Positions 11,012 to 20,102 of a DNA stretch of 64,000 nucleotides are shown piece after piece. Position 1 is the first letter of the stretch; every line of letters begins with the position of its first letter. The notes beneath the pieces were generated by a model, which made no database searches, had not been told where the DNA came from, and saw nothing but the letters and a program-made list of their open reading frames with translations. The DNA is from JASHPR01 sp963815375 (GTDB taxonomy: Bacteria; Actinomycetota; Actinomycetes; Streptosporangiales; Streptosporangiaceae), in assembly GCA_963815375.1 (NCBI GenBank), contig CAWFGX010000001.1:2170001-2234000 (forward strand). Reading direction: 5' to 3'. The translations under genes were made by a program, and so were the position numbers.

Positions 11012-11401
11012 ATGCCGGTGCGCTGCGTCATCGTCGACGACAATCCTGACTTCGCGCGGGCCGCGAGCAGCCTGCTGGAAGGTCAGGGAATCAGCGTGGT
11101 TGGCGTCGCGTCGACAGGGGCACAGGCATGCAGCGCCTGCCGTGAGCTGCAGCCGGACGTCGTTCTTCTCGATGTCGACCTTGGTGACGAGACCGGCTTT
11201 GAGGTCGCCCGCGTGCTGTCCCAGCAGGGCGCCCCGCCTGGTCCGCGCGTGATACTCATCTCCGCCTATCCCGCAGACGACTTCGAGGACATGATCGCCG
11301 ACGCGCCAGCGCTAACGTTCATGCCCAAGGTCGGCCTGTCGGGGACGGCGATCCGCAGCATCATCGACAGCGTCGGCCACCCGGCCGCCGGCGGGCCTTA
11401 G
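11012..11401 (+). CDS. Stand-alone response-regulator receiver domain
   Basis: 129 residues from the ATG at 11012 (earlier in-frame codons are not receiver-like). It has the receiver hallmarks: acidic pair VDDN at 9-11, phosphoacceptor D54 in LLDVDLGD, the S84 switch in ILISAYP and K106 in FMPKVGLS. There is no output domain, so it is a CheY-like phosphorelay component or acts through protein contacts. It converges on the LuxR-type regulator, the two stops overlapping by four bases. The nearby sensor kinase at 12147 could be its partner. Confidence 0.88.
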   Translation: MPVRCVIVDDNPDFARAASSLLEGQGISVVGVASTGAQACSACRELQPDVVLLDVDLGDETGFEVARVLSQQGAPPGPRVILISAYPADDFEDMIADAPALTFMPKVGLSGTAIRSIIDSVGHPAAGGP

Positions 11402-12102
11402 CGCGACTCCAGGTAAGCGAGCACCGCGAGAACGCGGCGGTGGTCGTCCTCTGTCTCCGGGAGCCGCATCCGCGACAGGATGCTGCGGACGTGCTTCTCC
11501 ACGGTTCCCTCGGTGATCCACAGCCGGTGCGCGATGCCAGCGTTCGAGCGGCCCTCCGCGACCAGCGCGAGCACCTCACGCTCGCGCTCGGTGAGCCCCT
11601 CGAGTGGGTCGTCGCGCCGGCGCGCCGCCACGAGCTCCTGGACCAGCGCCGGGTCCACCACGCAGGCGCCTTGCGCGATCCTGCTGACGGTCTCCACGAA
11701 CTCCGTCATGTCGGTCACACGGCTCTTGAGCAGGTAACCAATGCCCTGGCCGGCCGCGAGCAGCTCCATCGCCTGCTCGACCTCGGCGTGCGCCGACAGG
11801 ACCAGGACCGCGGTCGCCGGGAACCGCTCGCGGATCTCGCGGGCGGCATCCAGGCCCTCGGCCACGTAGCCGGGGGGCATCCGGATGTCGATGATGGCCA
11901 GGTCCGGCCGGTGCTCATCGACCAGCTGCAGCAGCTCGTGCGCATCCCGGGCCTGGCCGATGACATCGAACCCAGCCCCCTGAAGCAGGCTTGCTACGCC
12001 TTCGCGGAGCAGGATGTCATCATCTGCCAAGACGACACGCTTGTCTGATTCGCCCACTATGTCCTGATCGCCACGTGATTCGCTACGGGTAGTCTTGGCC
12101 AA
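11398..12102 (-). CDS. NarL/FixJ-type response regulator with LuxR HTH
   Basis: 234 residues. After a 20-residue polar extension comes a receiver domain with VLADDD at 24-29, phosphoacceptor D72 in LAIIDIRMPP and a conserved lysine in YLLKSRV. The C-terminal LuxR-type helix-turn-helix starts at LTEREREVLALVAEG and continues through NAGIAHRLWITEGTVEKHVRSI. It is divergent from the sensor kinase at 12147 with only about 44 bases between starts, so the two are very probably a cognate pair sharing a promoter region. Confidence 0.93.
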   Translation of the reverse strand: MAKTTRSESRGDQDIVGESDKRVVLADDDILLREGVASLLQGAGFDVIGQARDAHELLQLVDEHRPDLAIIDIRMPPGYVAEGLDAAREIRERFPATAVLVLSAHAEVEQAMELLAAGQGIGYLLKSRVTDMTEFVETVSRIAQGACVVDPALVQELVAARRRDDPLEGLTEREREVLALVAEGRSNAGIAHRLWITEGTVEKHVRSILSRMRLPETEDDHRRVLAVLAYLESR

Positions 12103-12146
12103 CGTTACCGGCCGGTTTCCGCACTTCAGCGAGACAGGCAGGGGGG

Positions 12147-13608
12147 ATGGTGGCAGCAGCCAGGCACGGCAGGCGCAAAGGGGGCAGCCTCGCCAGGCGC
12201 GCAGTCGTGGTCAGCCTCCTCGTCTCCGCGGTTATCGGTGCCGCCTTCTTCATGCTGGCGGCGGCGATCGGTGTGCTGCGCGACTCTCAGTCCCGCGCGA
12301 ATCACACGCTGGAGGTACTTATCGCCGCGAACCGCCTGGAGCGCCTCACCATCGATGTGGAGACCACGGAGCGCGGCTTCGTCATGACTGACTCGCCCGA
12401 GTTCCTCCCGCCTTGGCACGAGGCCCAGCAGGAGTTCATGCGTCAGGCCACCAGCCTGGAGCAACTGGCCATGGCCGGGGATCCTGGGCAGGGCCACCGA
12501 GCGCAGCAGATCGTGGATGCGGGAACCGTGTACATCAGGAATTACTCAGTTCCGGTGGTAACGGCCATGCAGCGTGACCCGGCCTCCGCCCGGACCGTGG
12601 CGGTCACAATAGAGGGCAAACACCAGGTCGACCTGCTCCGAAGCAAGTTTGAGCAGTTCATGACCAACGAGAACCACCTGTACGTGGCCAGCCAGCAGCA
12701 CGCGAACGCCACCGCCACCCGGGCGTACACGGGGGCCAGCGGCAGCGTGCTGGCATCGGTCGTGCTCATCCTGCTGTCCGGCGCTTACCTGAGCCGGTCG
12801 GTCGTCCGGCCGGTCCGCCAGGCCTCGGCGATGGCCGGCCGCGTGGCAGGCGGGGACCTGACCGTGCGCATGCCCGAGACCGGCCCGGGAGAAGTCGGCG
12901 GTTTGCAGCGATCGTTCAACAGCATGGCTAACTCGCTCGAAGCCAGCGAGGAGCAGCGTCGCCGCACGGCGGCCGAACTCCGGGCCTCCCGTGCACGCGT
13001 CGTCGCGGCCGCGGATGAGACCCGTCGCCGCATCGAGCGTGACCTCCACGACGGGACGCAGCAGCGGCTGATATCGCTGGCACTTCAGCTACGGACCGCA
13101 TACGCCAGCGTGCCGGCCGAGCAGAGGAACCTCGTAGAGCAATGGTCCCGTACCGCGGACGGGCTGACCGAAGTGATCGACGAGCTGCGGGAGATCTCCC
13201 GGGGCCTGCACCCCGTGATCCTGGAGAGGGGCGGCCTAGGGCCAGGCGCTCCGGGTGCTCGCGCGCCGCGCCACGATCCCGGTCAAGGTCAGCGTGCGGG
13301 TCAGCGGGCGGCTGCCAGAGCGGGTGGAGGTGGCCGTCTATTACGTCGTGTCTGAAGCTCTGACGAACGCGGTCAAGCACGCCCGCGCATGCGAAGCGCA
13401 GGTCGAGGTCGACCTCGACAACGGCGTCCTGCGGCTGCAGGTCCGCGACGACGGCGTGGGCGGCGCTGACCCGTCCCGCGGCTCGGGGCTCATCGGCCTC
13501 ATCGACCGCGTCGAGGCGGTCGGAGGCCATCTGGAGATCACCAGTCCGCCCGGAGGCGGCACCACATTCGCCGCCACCATTCCGGTTGGCCCCCCCAGCC
13601 AGGCCTGA
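12147..13608 (+). pseudogene. CHASE3-type sensor histidine kinase, frameshifted before the ATPase domain
   Basis: The first frame (12147 on) gives a transmembrane helix (about 17-42), an extracellular CHASE3-like domain (NRLERLTIDVETTERGF), a second helix (about 197-217), HAMP, and a HisKA_3 dimerisation domain with H301 in ERDLHDGTQQRL. Near 13238-13250 the frame is lost; the ATPase domain (NAVKHAR N-box, DDGVGG and GSGLIGLIDR) continues in another frame to 13608. Removing one G at about 13244 rejoins them into one 480-residue NarX/DesK-like kinase. Without this, the kinase lacks ATP binding. It pairs with the divergent LuxR regulator. Confidence 0.82.
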
Positions 13609-13643
13609 CCGAGCGACAACTTTTGGTTCGCCCGCAGTCAGAG

Positions 13644-13769
13644 CCAGGCCCAGCGCGGGCCCCCTGCTGTGGCTGCGCGGCCCAACCAGGCCCAGCGCGG
13701 GCCCCCTGCTGTGGCTGCGCGGCCCAACCAGGCCCAGCGCGGGCCCCCTGCTGTGGCTGCCCGGCAGCC
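13644..13769 (+). repeat. Three tandem copies of a 42-bp GC-rich unit
   Basis: Copies begin at 13644, 13686 and 13728. The first two are essentially identical; the third diverges after about 31 bases. Each unit contains GCGCGGGCCCCCTGCTG. A further loose relative (GGGCCCCGCGCTGTGGC) follows near 13783. The unit length is divisible by three, so long open frames run through it on both strands, but none has a start, codon bias or homology that supports a gene. It lies between the kinase stop and metE. Confidence 0.85.
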
Positions 13770-13939
13770 GCAGGCCGGTCAAGGGCCCCGCGCTGTGGCA
13801 ACAGCAACAGTCAGACGCCCACGACACCGCTGGCGCAAGTGGTCAAGGCGGCTGAGCCCGCCCGCGCACCCGAGTGGCGGTGCGCCCGGTCCAGCGCCCG
13901 TCAAGTTTGTGGAATCACTCAGAAATGAAGGCCTTATTT

Positions 13940-13970
13940 TTGGTGTCTAACACAAGCCGCTGCCTATACT
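13940..13970 (+). promoter_or_regulatory. Possible metE promoter
   Basis: TTGGTG (13940-13945) and TATACT (13965-13970) resemble -35 and -10 elements of a housekeeping promoter, with a longish 19-base spacer. The surrounding 13915-13970 is the AT-richest part before metE. The 60-base leader to the ATG is too short for a cobalamin riboswitch. Confidence 0.4.
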
Positions 13971-14031
13971 GCTGCTGCGGATGGCCCTGTCCGCGAGTCA
14001 TGGCTGGTAGCTAGGCGAGGGGGACATTTCC

Positions 14032-16266
14032 ATGGAAACGACCGTGCTTGGATACCCGCGGATCGGCGCGCGACGCGAGCTGAAGAGGGCAACGGAGGCG
14101 TTCTGGGCCGGTCAGAGCGATGCGGCTGACCTGGAGGCGACTGGCGCCGCGCTGCGCAGGCAGACCTGGGAAACCCTGCGCGATGCCGGGCTGACTGGCA
14201 TCCCGTCCAACACGTTCTCGCTGTATGACCAGGTGCTGGACACAGCCGTCATGGTCAATGCGGTGCCTGAACGGTTCGCCGGGCTTGGCGGCCTGGACAG
14301 GTACTTCGCGATGGCGCGCGGCAGCGACGGGGTCGCGCCGCTGGAACTGACCAAGTGGTTCGACACCAACTATCACTATCTGGTACCCGAGCTCGGGCCC
14401 GGAACGGAGTTGCGGCTGGCCGGAGACAAGCCGGTCCGGGAATACGCGGAGGCAAGGTCCCTGGGAATCGAGACCCGGCCGGTCCTGCTGGGCCCGCTGT
14501 CGTTCCTGCTGCTGTCCAAGCCGACCGAACCGGGCTTCCGCCCGCTGGTCCTGCTCGGCCGGCTGCTGGAGGTATATGAGCAGGTGCTCGGGAACCTGCA
14601 TACGGCTGGCGCCGGGTGGGTCCAGCTGGACGAGCCGGTGCTAGCAGCGGACCGCCCCGCCACCGACCTAGAGGCGCTGCGTCATGCCTATGACCGGCTC
14701 GGGTCGCTGGACCGCCGGCCCGCACTGCTGGTAAGCACCTACTTCGGCGAGATCGGCGAGGCGCTGCCGGTGCTGGCGGCGAGCCCGGTGGAGGCCATCG
14801 GCCTGGACCTGGTGGCCGGGCCGGGCAACCGGGAAGCACTGGCCGCGATCGGCGGGATAACCGGCAAGACCCTGGTCGCCGGTGTGGTCGACGGCCGGAA
14901 CGTGTGGCGCGCCGATCTTCGCGGTGCGCTGTCGGTGTGCGCATCGCTGCTCGGCCTGGCTGGTCAGCTAACCGTGAGTTCATCGTGCTCGCTGCTGCAC
15001 GTGCCGCTTGACCTGAACGCAGAGGATTCCCTGCCACCGGAGCTTGCCGGACGGCTCGCCTTCGCCCGGCAGAAGGTCGACGAGGTCGTCGCGCTCGGCC
15101 GGGCACTGACCGAGGGTCGCGACGTGATCTCCGCGCAGCTCGCCGCTGCGGAAACACCGGCTGCCGCGGTGAACGCCGAGGTCAGGGCGAGGCTGGACGC
15201 GCTGGGAGACGGCTCGCCGCGCAGCGCTTACGCCGGCCGCCGCGCAGTGCAGGCAGACGGCCTGCCGCTGCTGCCCACCACCACGATCGGGTCGTTCCCG
15301 CAGACGGAGCAGATCCGCCGGGCCCGCGCCGACCACAAGGCCGGGCGCATCACCGGCGACGCCTATGACGCCATCATGCGCGCCGAGATTGACCGCGTGA
15401 TCGCGCTGCAGGAAGACATCGGCCTGGACGTGCTGGTACACGGGGAGCCCGAGCGCAACGACATGGTGCAGTACTTCTCCGAGCACCTCGGCGGATTCGC
15501 CGCCACCGCCAGCGGCTGGGTTCAGTCGTACGGAACCCGCTACGTCCGGCCGCCCATCCTGCACGGCGACGTCAGCCGCCCGGAGCCGATCACGGTCCGC
15601 TGGGCGCGCTACGCGCAGTCCCGGACGGCCCATCCGGTCAAGGGCATGCTGACCGGGCCGGTGACCATGCTCGCCTGGTCCTTCGTCCGGGACGACCAGC
15701 CGCTGGGCGACACCGCCCGCCAGGTCGCGCTCGCGCTGCGGGACGAGATAGCGGATCTCGAGGCGGCCGGCATCCGCATCATCCAGGTTGACGAGCCCGC
15801 CCTGCGGGAACTGCTGCCGCTGCGTGACGCCGGCCGGGAGGCGTACCTGGACTGGGCCGTGCGGGCATTCCAGCTGGCCACTTCCGGCGCGGGCGATTCG
15901 ACCCAGATCCATACGCACATGTGCTACAGCGAGTTCGGTGAGATCATCGGCGCCATCGATGCGCTGGACGCCGATGTGACGAGCATCGAGGCAGCGCGCT
16001 CCCGGATGGAGTTCATCGCCGACCTGACCGCAGCCGGGTTCGGGCGCGGCATCGGGCCCGGTGTCTGGGACATCCACTCCCCTCGTGTCCCGGATGTCGC
16101 GGAGATGACCGAGGCGCTGTCACTCGCCCTGAAGGCAGTGCAGGCTGATCGCCTCTGGGTCAATCCCGACTGCGGGCTGAAGACCCGCGGCTACGCAGAG
16201 ACCGAGCCCGCGCTGCGCAATCTGGTCGCAGCCGCCCGCCAGGCACGCGCCACCGTCGCCGATTAG
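14032..16266 (+). CDS. metE: Cobalamin-independent methionine synthase
   Basis: 744 residues, the normal MetE length. It transfers a methyl group from methyltetrahydrofolate-polyglutamate to homocysteine in the last step of methionine synthesis. The N-terminal barrel starts with LGYPRIGARRELKRATE; the C-terminal catalytic barrel has TTTIGSFPQT and the zinc ligands H629 and C631 (in IHTHMCYSEFGEI) and C714 (in NPDCGLKTR). A strong ribosome site (GAGGGGG) precedes the ATG. It is monocistronic: its own promoter candidate lies upstream and a strong terminator about 170 bases downstream. No B12 or SAM riboswitch is recognisable in its leader. Confidence 0.98.
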   Translation: METTVLGYPRIGARRELKRATEAFWAGQSDAADLEATGAALRRQTWETLRDAGLTGIPSNTFSLYDQVLDTAVMVNAVPERFAGLGGLDRYFAMARGSDGVAPLELTKWFDTNYHYLVPELGPGTELRLAGDKPVREYAEARSLGIETRPVLLGPLSFLLLSKPTEPGFRPLVLLGRLLEVYEQVLGNLHTAGAGWVQLDEPVLAADRPATDLEALRHAYDRLGSLDRRPALLVSTYFGEIGEALPVLAASPVEAIGLDLVAGPGNREALAAIGGITGKTLVAGVVDGRNVWRADLRGALSVCASLLGLAGQLTVSSSCSLLHVPLDLNAEDSLPPELAGRLAFARQKVDEVVALGRALTEGRDVISAQLAAAETPAAAVNAEVRARLDALGDGSPRSAYAGRRAVQADGLPLLPTTTIGSFPQTEQIRRARADHKAGRITGDAYDAIMRAEIDRVIALQEDIGLDVLVHGEPERNDMVQYFSEHLGGFAATASGWVQSYGTRYVRPPILHGDVSRPEPITVRWARYAQSRTAHPVKGMLTGPVTMLAWSFVRDDQPLGDTARQVALALRDEIADLEAAGIRIIQVDEPALRELLPLRDAGREAYLDWAVRAFQLATSGAGDSTQIHTHMCYSEFGEIIGAIDALDADVTSIEAARSRMEFIADLTAAGFGRGIGPGVWDIHSPRVPDVAEMTEALSLALKAVQADRLWVNPDCGLKTRGYAETEPALRNLVAAARQARATVAD

Positions 16267-16435
16267 CTCATCGCCGGGTAAACCCGATACCGCGGCGTGC
16301 AGGACTGAGCGGCCTGCCGCGCCAAGCGCCGGAGGCACAGGCAGCAGCAGGTCTGGATGAGTGTAAATCTGCCCGCCCGGCCGCTGGCGGGTTCACCGCG
16401 ACCATAAGAATAAGTCCGACAAAGAGGATCAAACG

Positions 16436-16467
16436 GCCCTCTGGGGTGCCTCAGCACCCCAGAGGGC
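16436..16467. terminator. Strong hairpin terminator after metE
   Basis: A perfect 14-base stem (16436-16449 with 16454-16467) closed by a four-base CTCA loop. There is no long T run, as is common in high-GC actinomycetes. It separates metE from the conservon. Confidence 0.85.
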
Positions 16468-16677
16468 TATCCAGACCGATTCGCCACACGATCTTCGCAA
16501 GTGGGCACACTTTCTAACTTGCACCCGTGTTATGGTGCTGAGTCCAGTTGCTGTTTCGATGGCTCGGTCTTGCCGGGGGGGCTCGGCGGCCGCCGGGATG
16601 GGCATCGGCGAAGCCTGACGTCGTGGGTGTTCCGGCGGGCAGCCACGCGCCTCCTCGCGCGATTCGTGTGAGGCGTA

Positions 16678-19287
16678 ATGACGAAGCTCCGCCGTCCTGT
16701 CCGCTCGAGGCCCATCCGTCTGTTCCTGTCGGTCATGCTGGCCGTGCCCCTGGCGTCTCTGGTCGCGCTATGGGCTTTCGCCGCCAGCACCACGGTCCGT
16801 GGCGCAATCAGCGACCACGACTACAACTCAGGCGCCACGGCCATCACCTTCGGGGTTGCGCCGCTTCAGCTGGGGCTGCCAGCTGAGCGCCAGGAGTCCT
16901 ACCTCTGGCTGATCAGCGGCAGGAAATCCTCTGAGGTGCCGCTGCTCGCCACAAGAAAGCTCGTGGACAGCGCGGTAACGTCGGCCAAATCGGCGCTCGA
17001 ACCCGAACTCAGCTTGCTCTCTCCCGACGCCACGTCCGCGTTCAACACGCTGTTCACGCAACTCGGGCAACTCGGCAGTATCCGGGCGGCCATCGATTCC
17101 GGCGCCATGAGCCCGCTGGCCGCGTTCCAGGCTTACGACAGCATCATCGACGCGCAGTTCAGCTTTTACCGATTGTCGATCCAGAACGTAGGCAACTCGC
17201 TGACCCAGGACTCGGTTGGCGCGACCGACGGGTCATATGCGCTCGAGATGGCCGGCCGGGAGGCCGCTCTCATGGGCGGGGCACTGGCTGACGGCGGCCA
17301 GATGAGCGCGTCCGCCCGTCAGCTGTTCGCCAGCAGCGCGACGAGCCGTCGACTGCTGATGAACCAGGCCCTCGCCTTCCTGAGTCCCAGTCTGCGCGCC
17401 GGGTACGCCAGCACTAACAACTCGCCTGAGTACCAGAACTACCAGGCGATGGAAGACCAGATATCGGCCAGCGCGGGCAGCAGCGGGCCCGTCCCGGTAA
17501 ATGCTGCCGCGTGGCAGGCGGCCTCGGGGGCGTACCTGACCGGAATGCAGAACGCGGAAGTCAAGAGCGGCACCGGTCTGGCCGCTATGAGCGCGTCTCT
17601 CAGCGACAGGCTAGTCACCGAGGCCATCCTCGCCGGAGGCGCCGGGCTGCTCGCCGTCCTCGTCTCAGTCATCGTGCTTGTGTGGTTCGGCCGCAAGGTC
17701 ACGAGAGACCTCACCCGGCTCGACGGCAGCGTGCGCGACATGGCGCAGGAGCGGTTGCCGCGGGTCGTCGAACGGCTCCGGCGGGGAGACGACGTGGATG
17801 TGCTCGCGGAGTCCCCGCCGCCGGACACCAGCACTATCCGGGAGGTCGCCCGGATCGCGGAGTCGTTCGCCACGGTGCAGACCGCGGCCGTCGCAGCCGC
17901 CGTGGAGCAGGCGAGAATGCGCAAGGGAGTCAACCAGGTCTTCCTGAACATCTCCATGCGCAGTCAGTCCCTGCTGCACCGGCAGCTGGCAATGCTGGAT
18001 TCGATGGAGCGGCGGACCAGTGAGCCCGGGGCCCTGGCCGGCCTCTTCCGCCTCGACCACCTCACCACGCGTATGCGCAGGCATGCCGAGGGCCTCATCA
18101 TCCTGGCTGGCTCCACACCCGGCCGCGGCTGGCGCGAACCTGTCCCCGTTGTCGACGTCCTGCGCGCCGCAGTGGCCGAGGTCGAGGACTACGTCCGGGT
18201 GGATGTGGTCAGCGAATCACGCGACCTGGTTGCGGGGAGTGTGGTCAACGACGTCATTCACCTCGTCGCCGAGCTGGTCGAGAACGCCACCGTGTTCTCA
18301 CCGCCCAATACGCGGATCGAGATCAGGGCCGACCGGGTGGGCGCGGGCCTCGTCGCGGAGATCGAGGACAGGGGCCTGGGCCTGAGCGCCGGCGAATTCG
18401 ACGAGATAAACCAGCGCCTTGCCAGCCCACCAGAGTTCGACCTCGCCGACAGCCACCAGCTCGGCCTGTTCGTCGTTGCCAGGCTGGCGGCCAGGCACAA
18501 CATCAGGGTCTCGCTCCGCCCGTCCGTGTACGGGGGCATCACGGCGGTTCTCCTGCTGCCGTTCGGCGTGATCGTGCGCGAGGAGGAAGACCTCGGCCGA
18601 GAGGCTGATCAGCGCGGCAGGCCGCCCGGCGCCGCTGCGGCACAGGTTTTCCCGCCGGACGGCCGGGCGGACGACCTGGCGTCGCCTGGGCTGAGCGGAC
18701 GGCACCGGGTGGCCTCGTCCATGTCCGGTCGCCTAATGATGGACAGCGGGAGCGCCCGTGCGGTGGAGCGGCCGGCCAGGGCTCGCGGGACCGCTCCGCA
18801 CGCGCCAGGGGAGCTGGAACGGGCTGCGCCGCGGGCACGGGCGGCGCTGCCGCCGCCTACCGCGCCGACAGGGCCTGCACCGCCGCCCTGGGTCGCTACG
18901 CCGATGACCACCTGGCCCGGAGCCTTCGAGCCCGCGGCCACACGCCGGCAAGAGCCGCCGCCGGACGGGCCGCGAGCGAACGGCGACGACGGCCAGCCTT
19001 TCGTTCCTCAGTCACGCTCGCCAGCCGACGCCCGACGGCACGGCCCGGTGTCGTCGGGCAGCCACCTCGGGATGCCCATACGGGTTCCGCAGGCCAGCCT
19101 GGCCCCGCAGCTGCAGGCCCGCCGCGTGGCTGGCAAGCAGGCCACGCCGCCCGAGGAACCGGAGGCCGGCGAGCGCCCGCCGGAGGTGATCAAGAACATG
19201 ATGACGTCGATGCAGCAGGGATGGAAGCGGGGGCGCGTGGACGATCTCGATGACCCCGAAGGCGCCCCCGGTAACGGATCCCACTGA
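16678..19287 (+). CDS. cvnA: Conservon sensor-kinase-like protein CvnA (NIT domain)
   Basis: 869 residues. A transmembrane helix (about 15-37), a nitrate/nitrite-sensing-type extracellular domain (about 60-300), a second helix (about 312-337), a HAMP-like linker, then a histidine-kinase-type ATPase domain with ELVENATVFSPP (N box) and EDRGLGLS. There is no clear phosphoacceptor histidine, as usual in CvnA. The last 230 residues are a Pro/Ala/Arg-rich disordered tail ending in the conserved TSMQQGWKRGR segment. It starts a four-gene conservon in which CvnA to CvnD assemble at the membrane like a eukaryotic G-protein-coupled complex. Confidence 0.93.
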   Translation: MTKLRRPVRSRPIRLFLSVMLAVPLASLVALWAFAASTTVRGAISDHDYNSGATAITFGVAPLQLGLPAERQESYLWLISGRKSSEVPLLATRKLVDSAVTSAKSALEPELSLLSPDATSAFNTLFTQLGQLGSIRAAIDSGAMSPLAAFQAYDSIIDAQFSFYRLSIQNVGNSLTQDSVGATDGSYALEMAGREAALMGGALADGGQMSASARQLFASSATSRRLLMNQALAFLSPSLRAGYASTNNSPEYQNYQAMEDQISASAGSSGPVPVNAAAWQAASGAYLTGMQNAEVKSGTGLAAMSASLSDRLVTEAILAGGAGLLAVLVSVIVLVWFGRKVTRDLTRLDGSVRDMAQERLPRVVERLRRGDDVDVLAESPPPDTSTIREVARIAESFATVQTAAVAAAVEQARMRKGVNQVFLNISMRSQSLLHRQLAMLDSMERRTSEPGALAGLFRLDHLTTRMRRHAEGLIILAGSTPGRGWREPVPVVDVLRAAVAEVEDYVRVDVVSESRDLVAGSVVNDVIHLVAELVENATVFSPPNTRIEIRADRVGAGLVAEIEDRGLGLSAGEFDEINQRLASPPEFDLADSHQLGLFVVARLAARHNIRVSLRPSVYGGITAVLLLPFGVIVREEEDLGREADQRGRPPGAAAAQVFPPDGRADDLASPGLSGRHRVASSMSGRLMMDSGSARAVERPARARGTAPHAPGELERAAPRARAALPPPTAPTGPAPPPWVATPMTTWPGAFEPAATRRQEPPPDGPRANGDDGQPFVPQSRSPADARRHGPVSSGSHLGMPIRVPQASLAPQLQARRVAGKQATPPEEPEAGERPPEVIKNMMTSMQQGWKRGRVDDLDDPEGAPGNGSH

Positions 19288-19302
19288 TTGCGAGGCTTGG
19301 CG

Positions 19303-19722
19303 ATGGCACAGACCGATACGACCGGACAGCTGAGCTGGCTGCTCGACAACCTCGTCAATCAGGTCGAGCATGTCGAGAAGGCGGTCATCCTGTCCAGCGA
19401 CGGCCTGGTTGTGGCGTCATCACGAGGCCTGAATCGTGAGGACGGCGAACATCTCTCGGCCCTGGCCGCCGGCGTGCAGAGCCTGGCTCGGGGAGCAGGC
19501 ATGCATTTCCGCGGCGGCAACGTACGGCAGACCATCATCGAGATGGAAAAGGCGTTCCTGTTCGTGATCGCGGCCGGCCAGGGGACCTGCCTGGCCGTGC
19601 TGACCTCAGCGGACCCGAATGTGGGCTTGATCGCCTACGAGATTTCGATGCTCGTGCGGCGCATGGGCAGGTATCTCGCCGCCGAGCCGAGACTTCCTGA
19701 CGACGAAATAGCCGCAGAGTGA
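19303..19722 (+). CDS. cvnB: Roadblock/LC7-domain protein CvnB
   Basis: 139 residues from the ATG at 19303 (an upstream in-frame codon lies against the cvnA stop). The Roadblock/LC7 fold is recognisable from QLSWLLDNLVNQVEHVEKAVILSSDGLVVASS-type sequence through VGLIAYEISMLVRRM. In bacteria these proteins act as scaffold or activating partners for small Ras-like GTPases, here CvnD. It is 15 bases after cvnA, and its stop overlaps the cvnC start. Confidence 0.93.
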   Translation: MAQTDTTGQLSWLLDNLVNQVEHVEKAVILSSDGLVVASSRGLNREDGEHLSALAAGVQSLARGAGMHFRGGNVRQTIIEMEKAFLFVIAAGQGTCLAVLTSADPNVGLIAYEISMLVRRMGRYLAAEPRLPDDEIAAE

Positions 19723-20102
19723 CCGCCCGCGACGGCTACGAGGATCGCTGGTTCGACCAGGAGGCTGGCCCGGTGGTCCGGCCTTATGCCGTGACCAAGG
19801 GACGGACACGGCCCAGTGGAGAGGAATCGTTCGGCTTGATCGATGTGATCCTCGCGACCACTGGGCGGGCGCCGAGGCATATCCGGCTTGGACCCGAGCA
19901 CAGGCGGATCCTGAGCCTCTGCCGCCGCCCGACCCCGGTCGTTGACCTGACGTCCGAGATCGACCTTCCCGTCGGGGTGGTGCGTGTTCTGCTCGATGAC
20001 CTCGCCAGTTTGGGGATGATCCAGGTTCTCGCCACGCAAAAGGAGCCCGTAACCGACCAGCGCCTGCTGAGGATGGTGCTCGATGGCCTTCAATCGCTCT
20101 GA
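19719..20102 (+). CDS. cvnC: DUF742 protein CvnC
   Basis: 127 residues starting at a GTG that overlaps the cvnB stop. It shows the DUF742 pattern: RPYAVTKGRTRP near 22-33, then LGPEHRRILSLC, VVDLTSEIDLPVGVVRVLLDDL and a winged-helix-like core ending in VLATQKEPVTDQRLL. The third conservon member is thought to bridge the sensor and the GTPase; its biochemical role is not settled. It overlaps cvnD by 20 bases. Confidence 0.93.
   Translation: MTARDGYEDRWFDQEAGPVVRPYAVTKGRTRPSGEESFGLIDVILATTGRAPRHIRLGPEHRRILSLCRRPTPVVDLTSEIDLPVGVVRVLLDDLASLGMIQVLATQKEPVTDQRLLRMVLDGLQSL

Noticed and set aside
13586..13950. Open frames through the 42-bp repeats encoding ARPNQAQRGPPAVA-type repeats
   Set aside because: Exist only because the unit is a multiple of three; no start context and frames occur on both strands.
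13770..14031. Cobalamin riboswitch upstream of metE
   Set aside because: No conserved B12-box-like segment seen and the space after the promoter candidate is too short.
14980..16077. Long minus-strand frame inside metE
   Set aside because: Antisense shadow of a complete and conserved metE.
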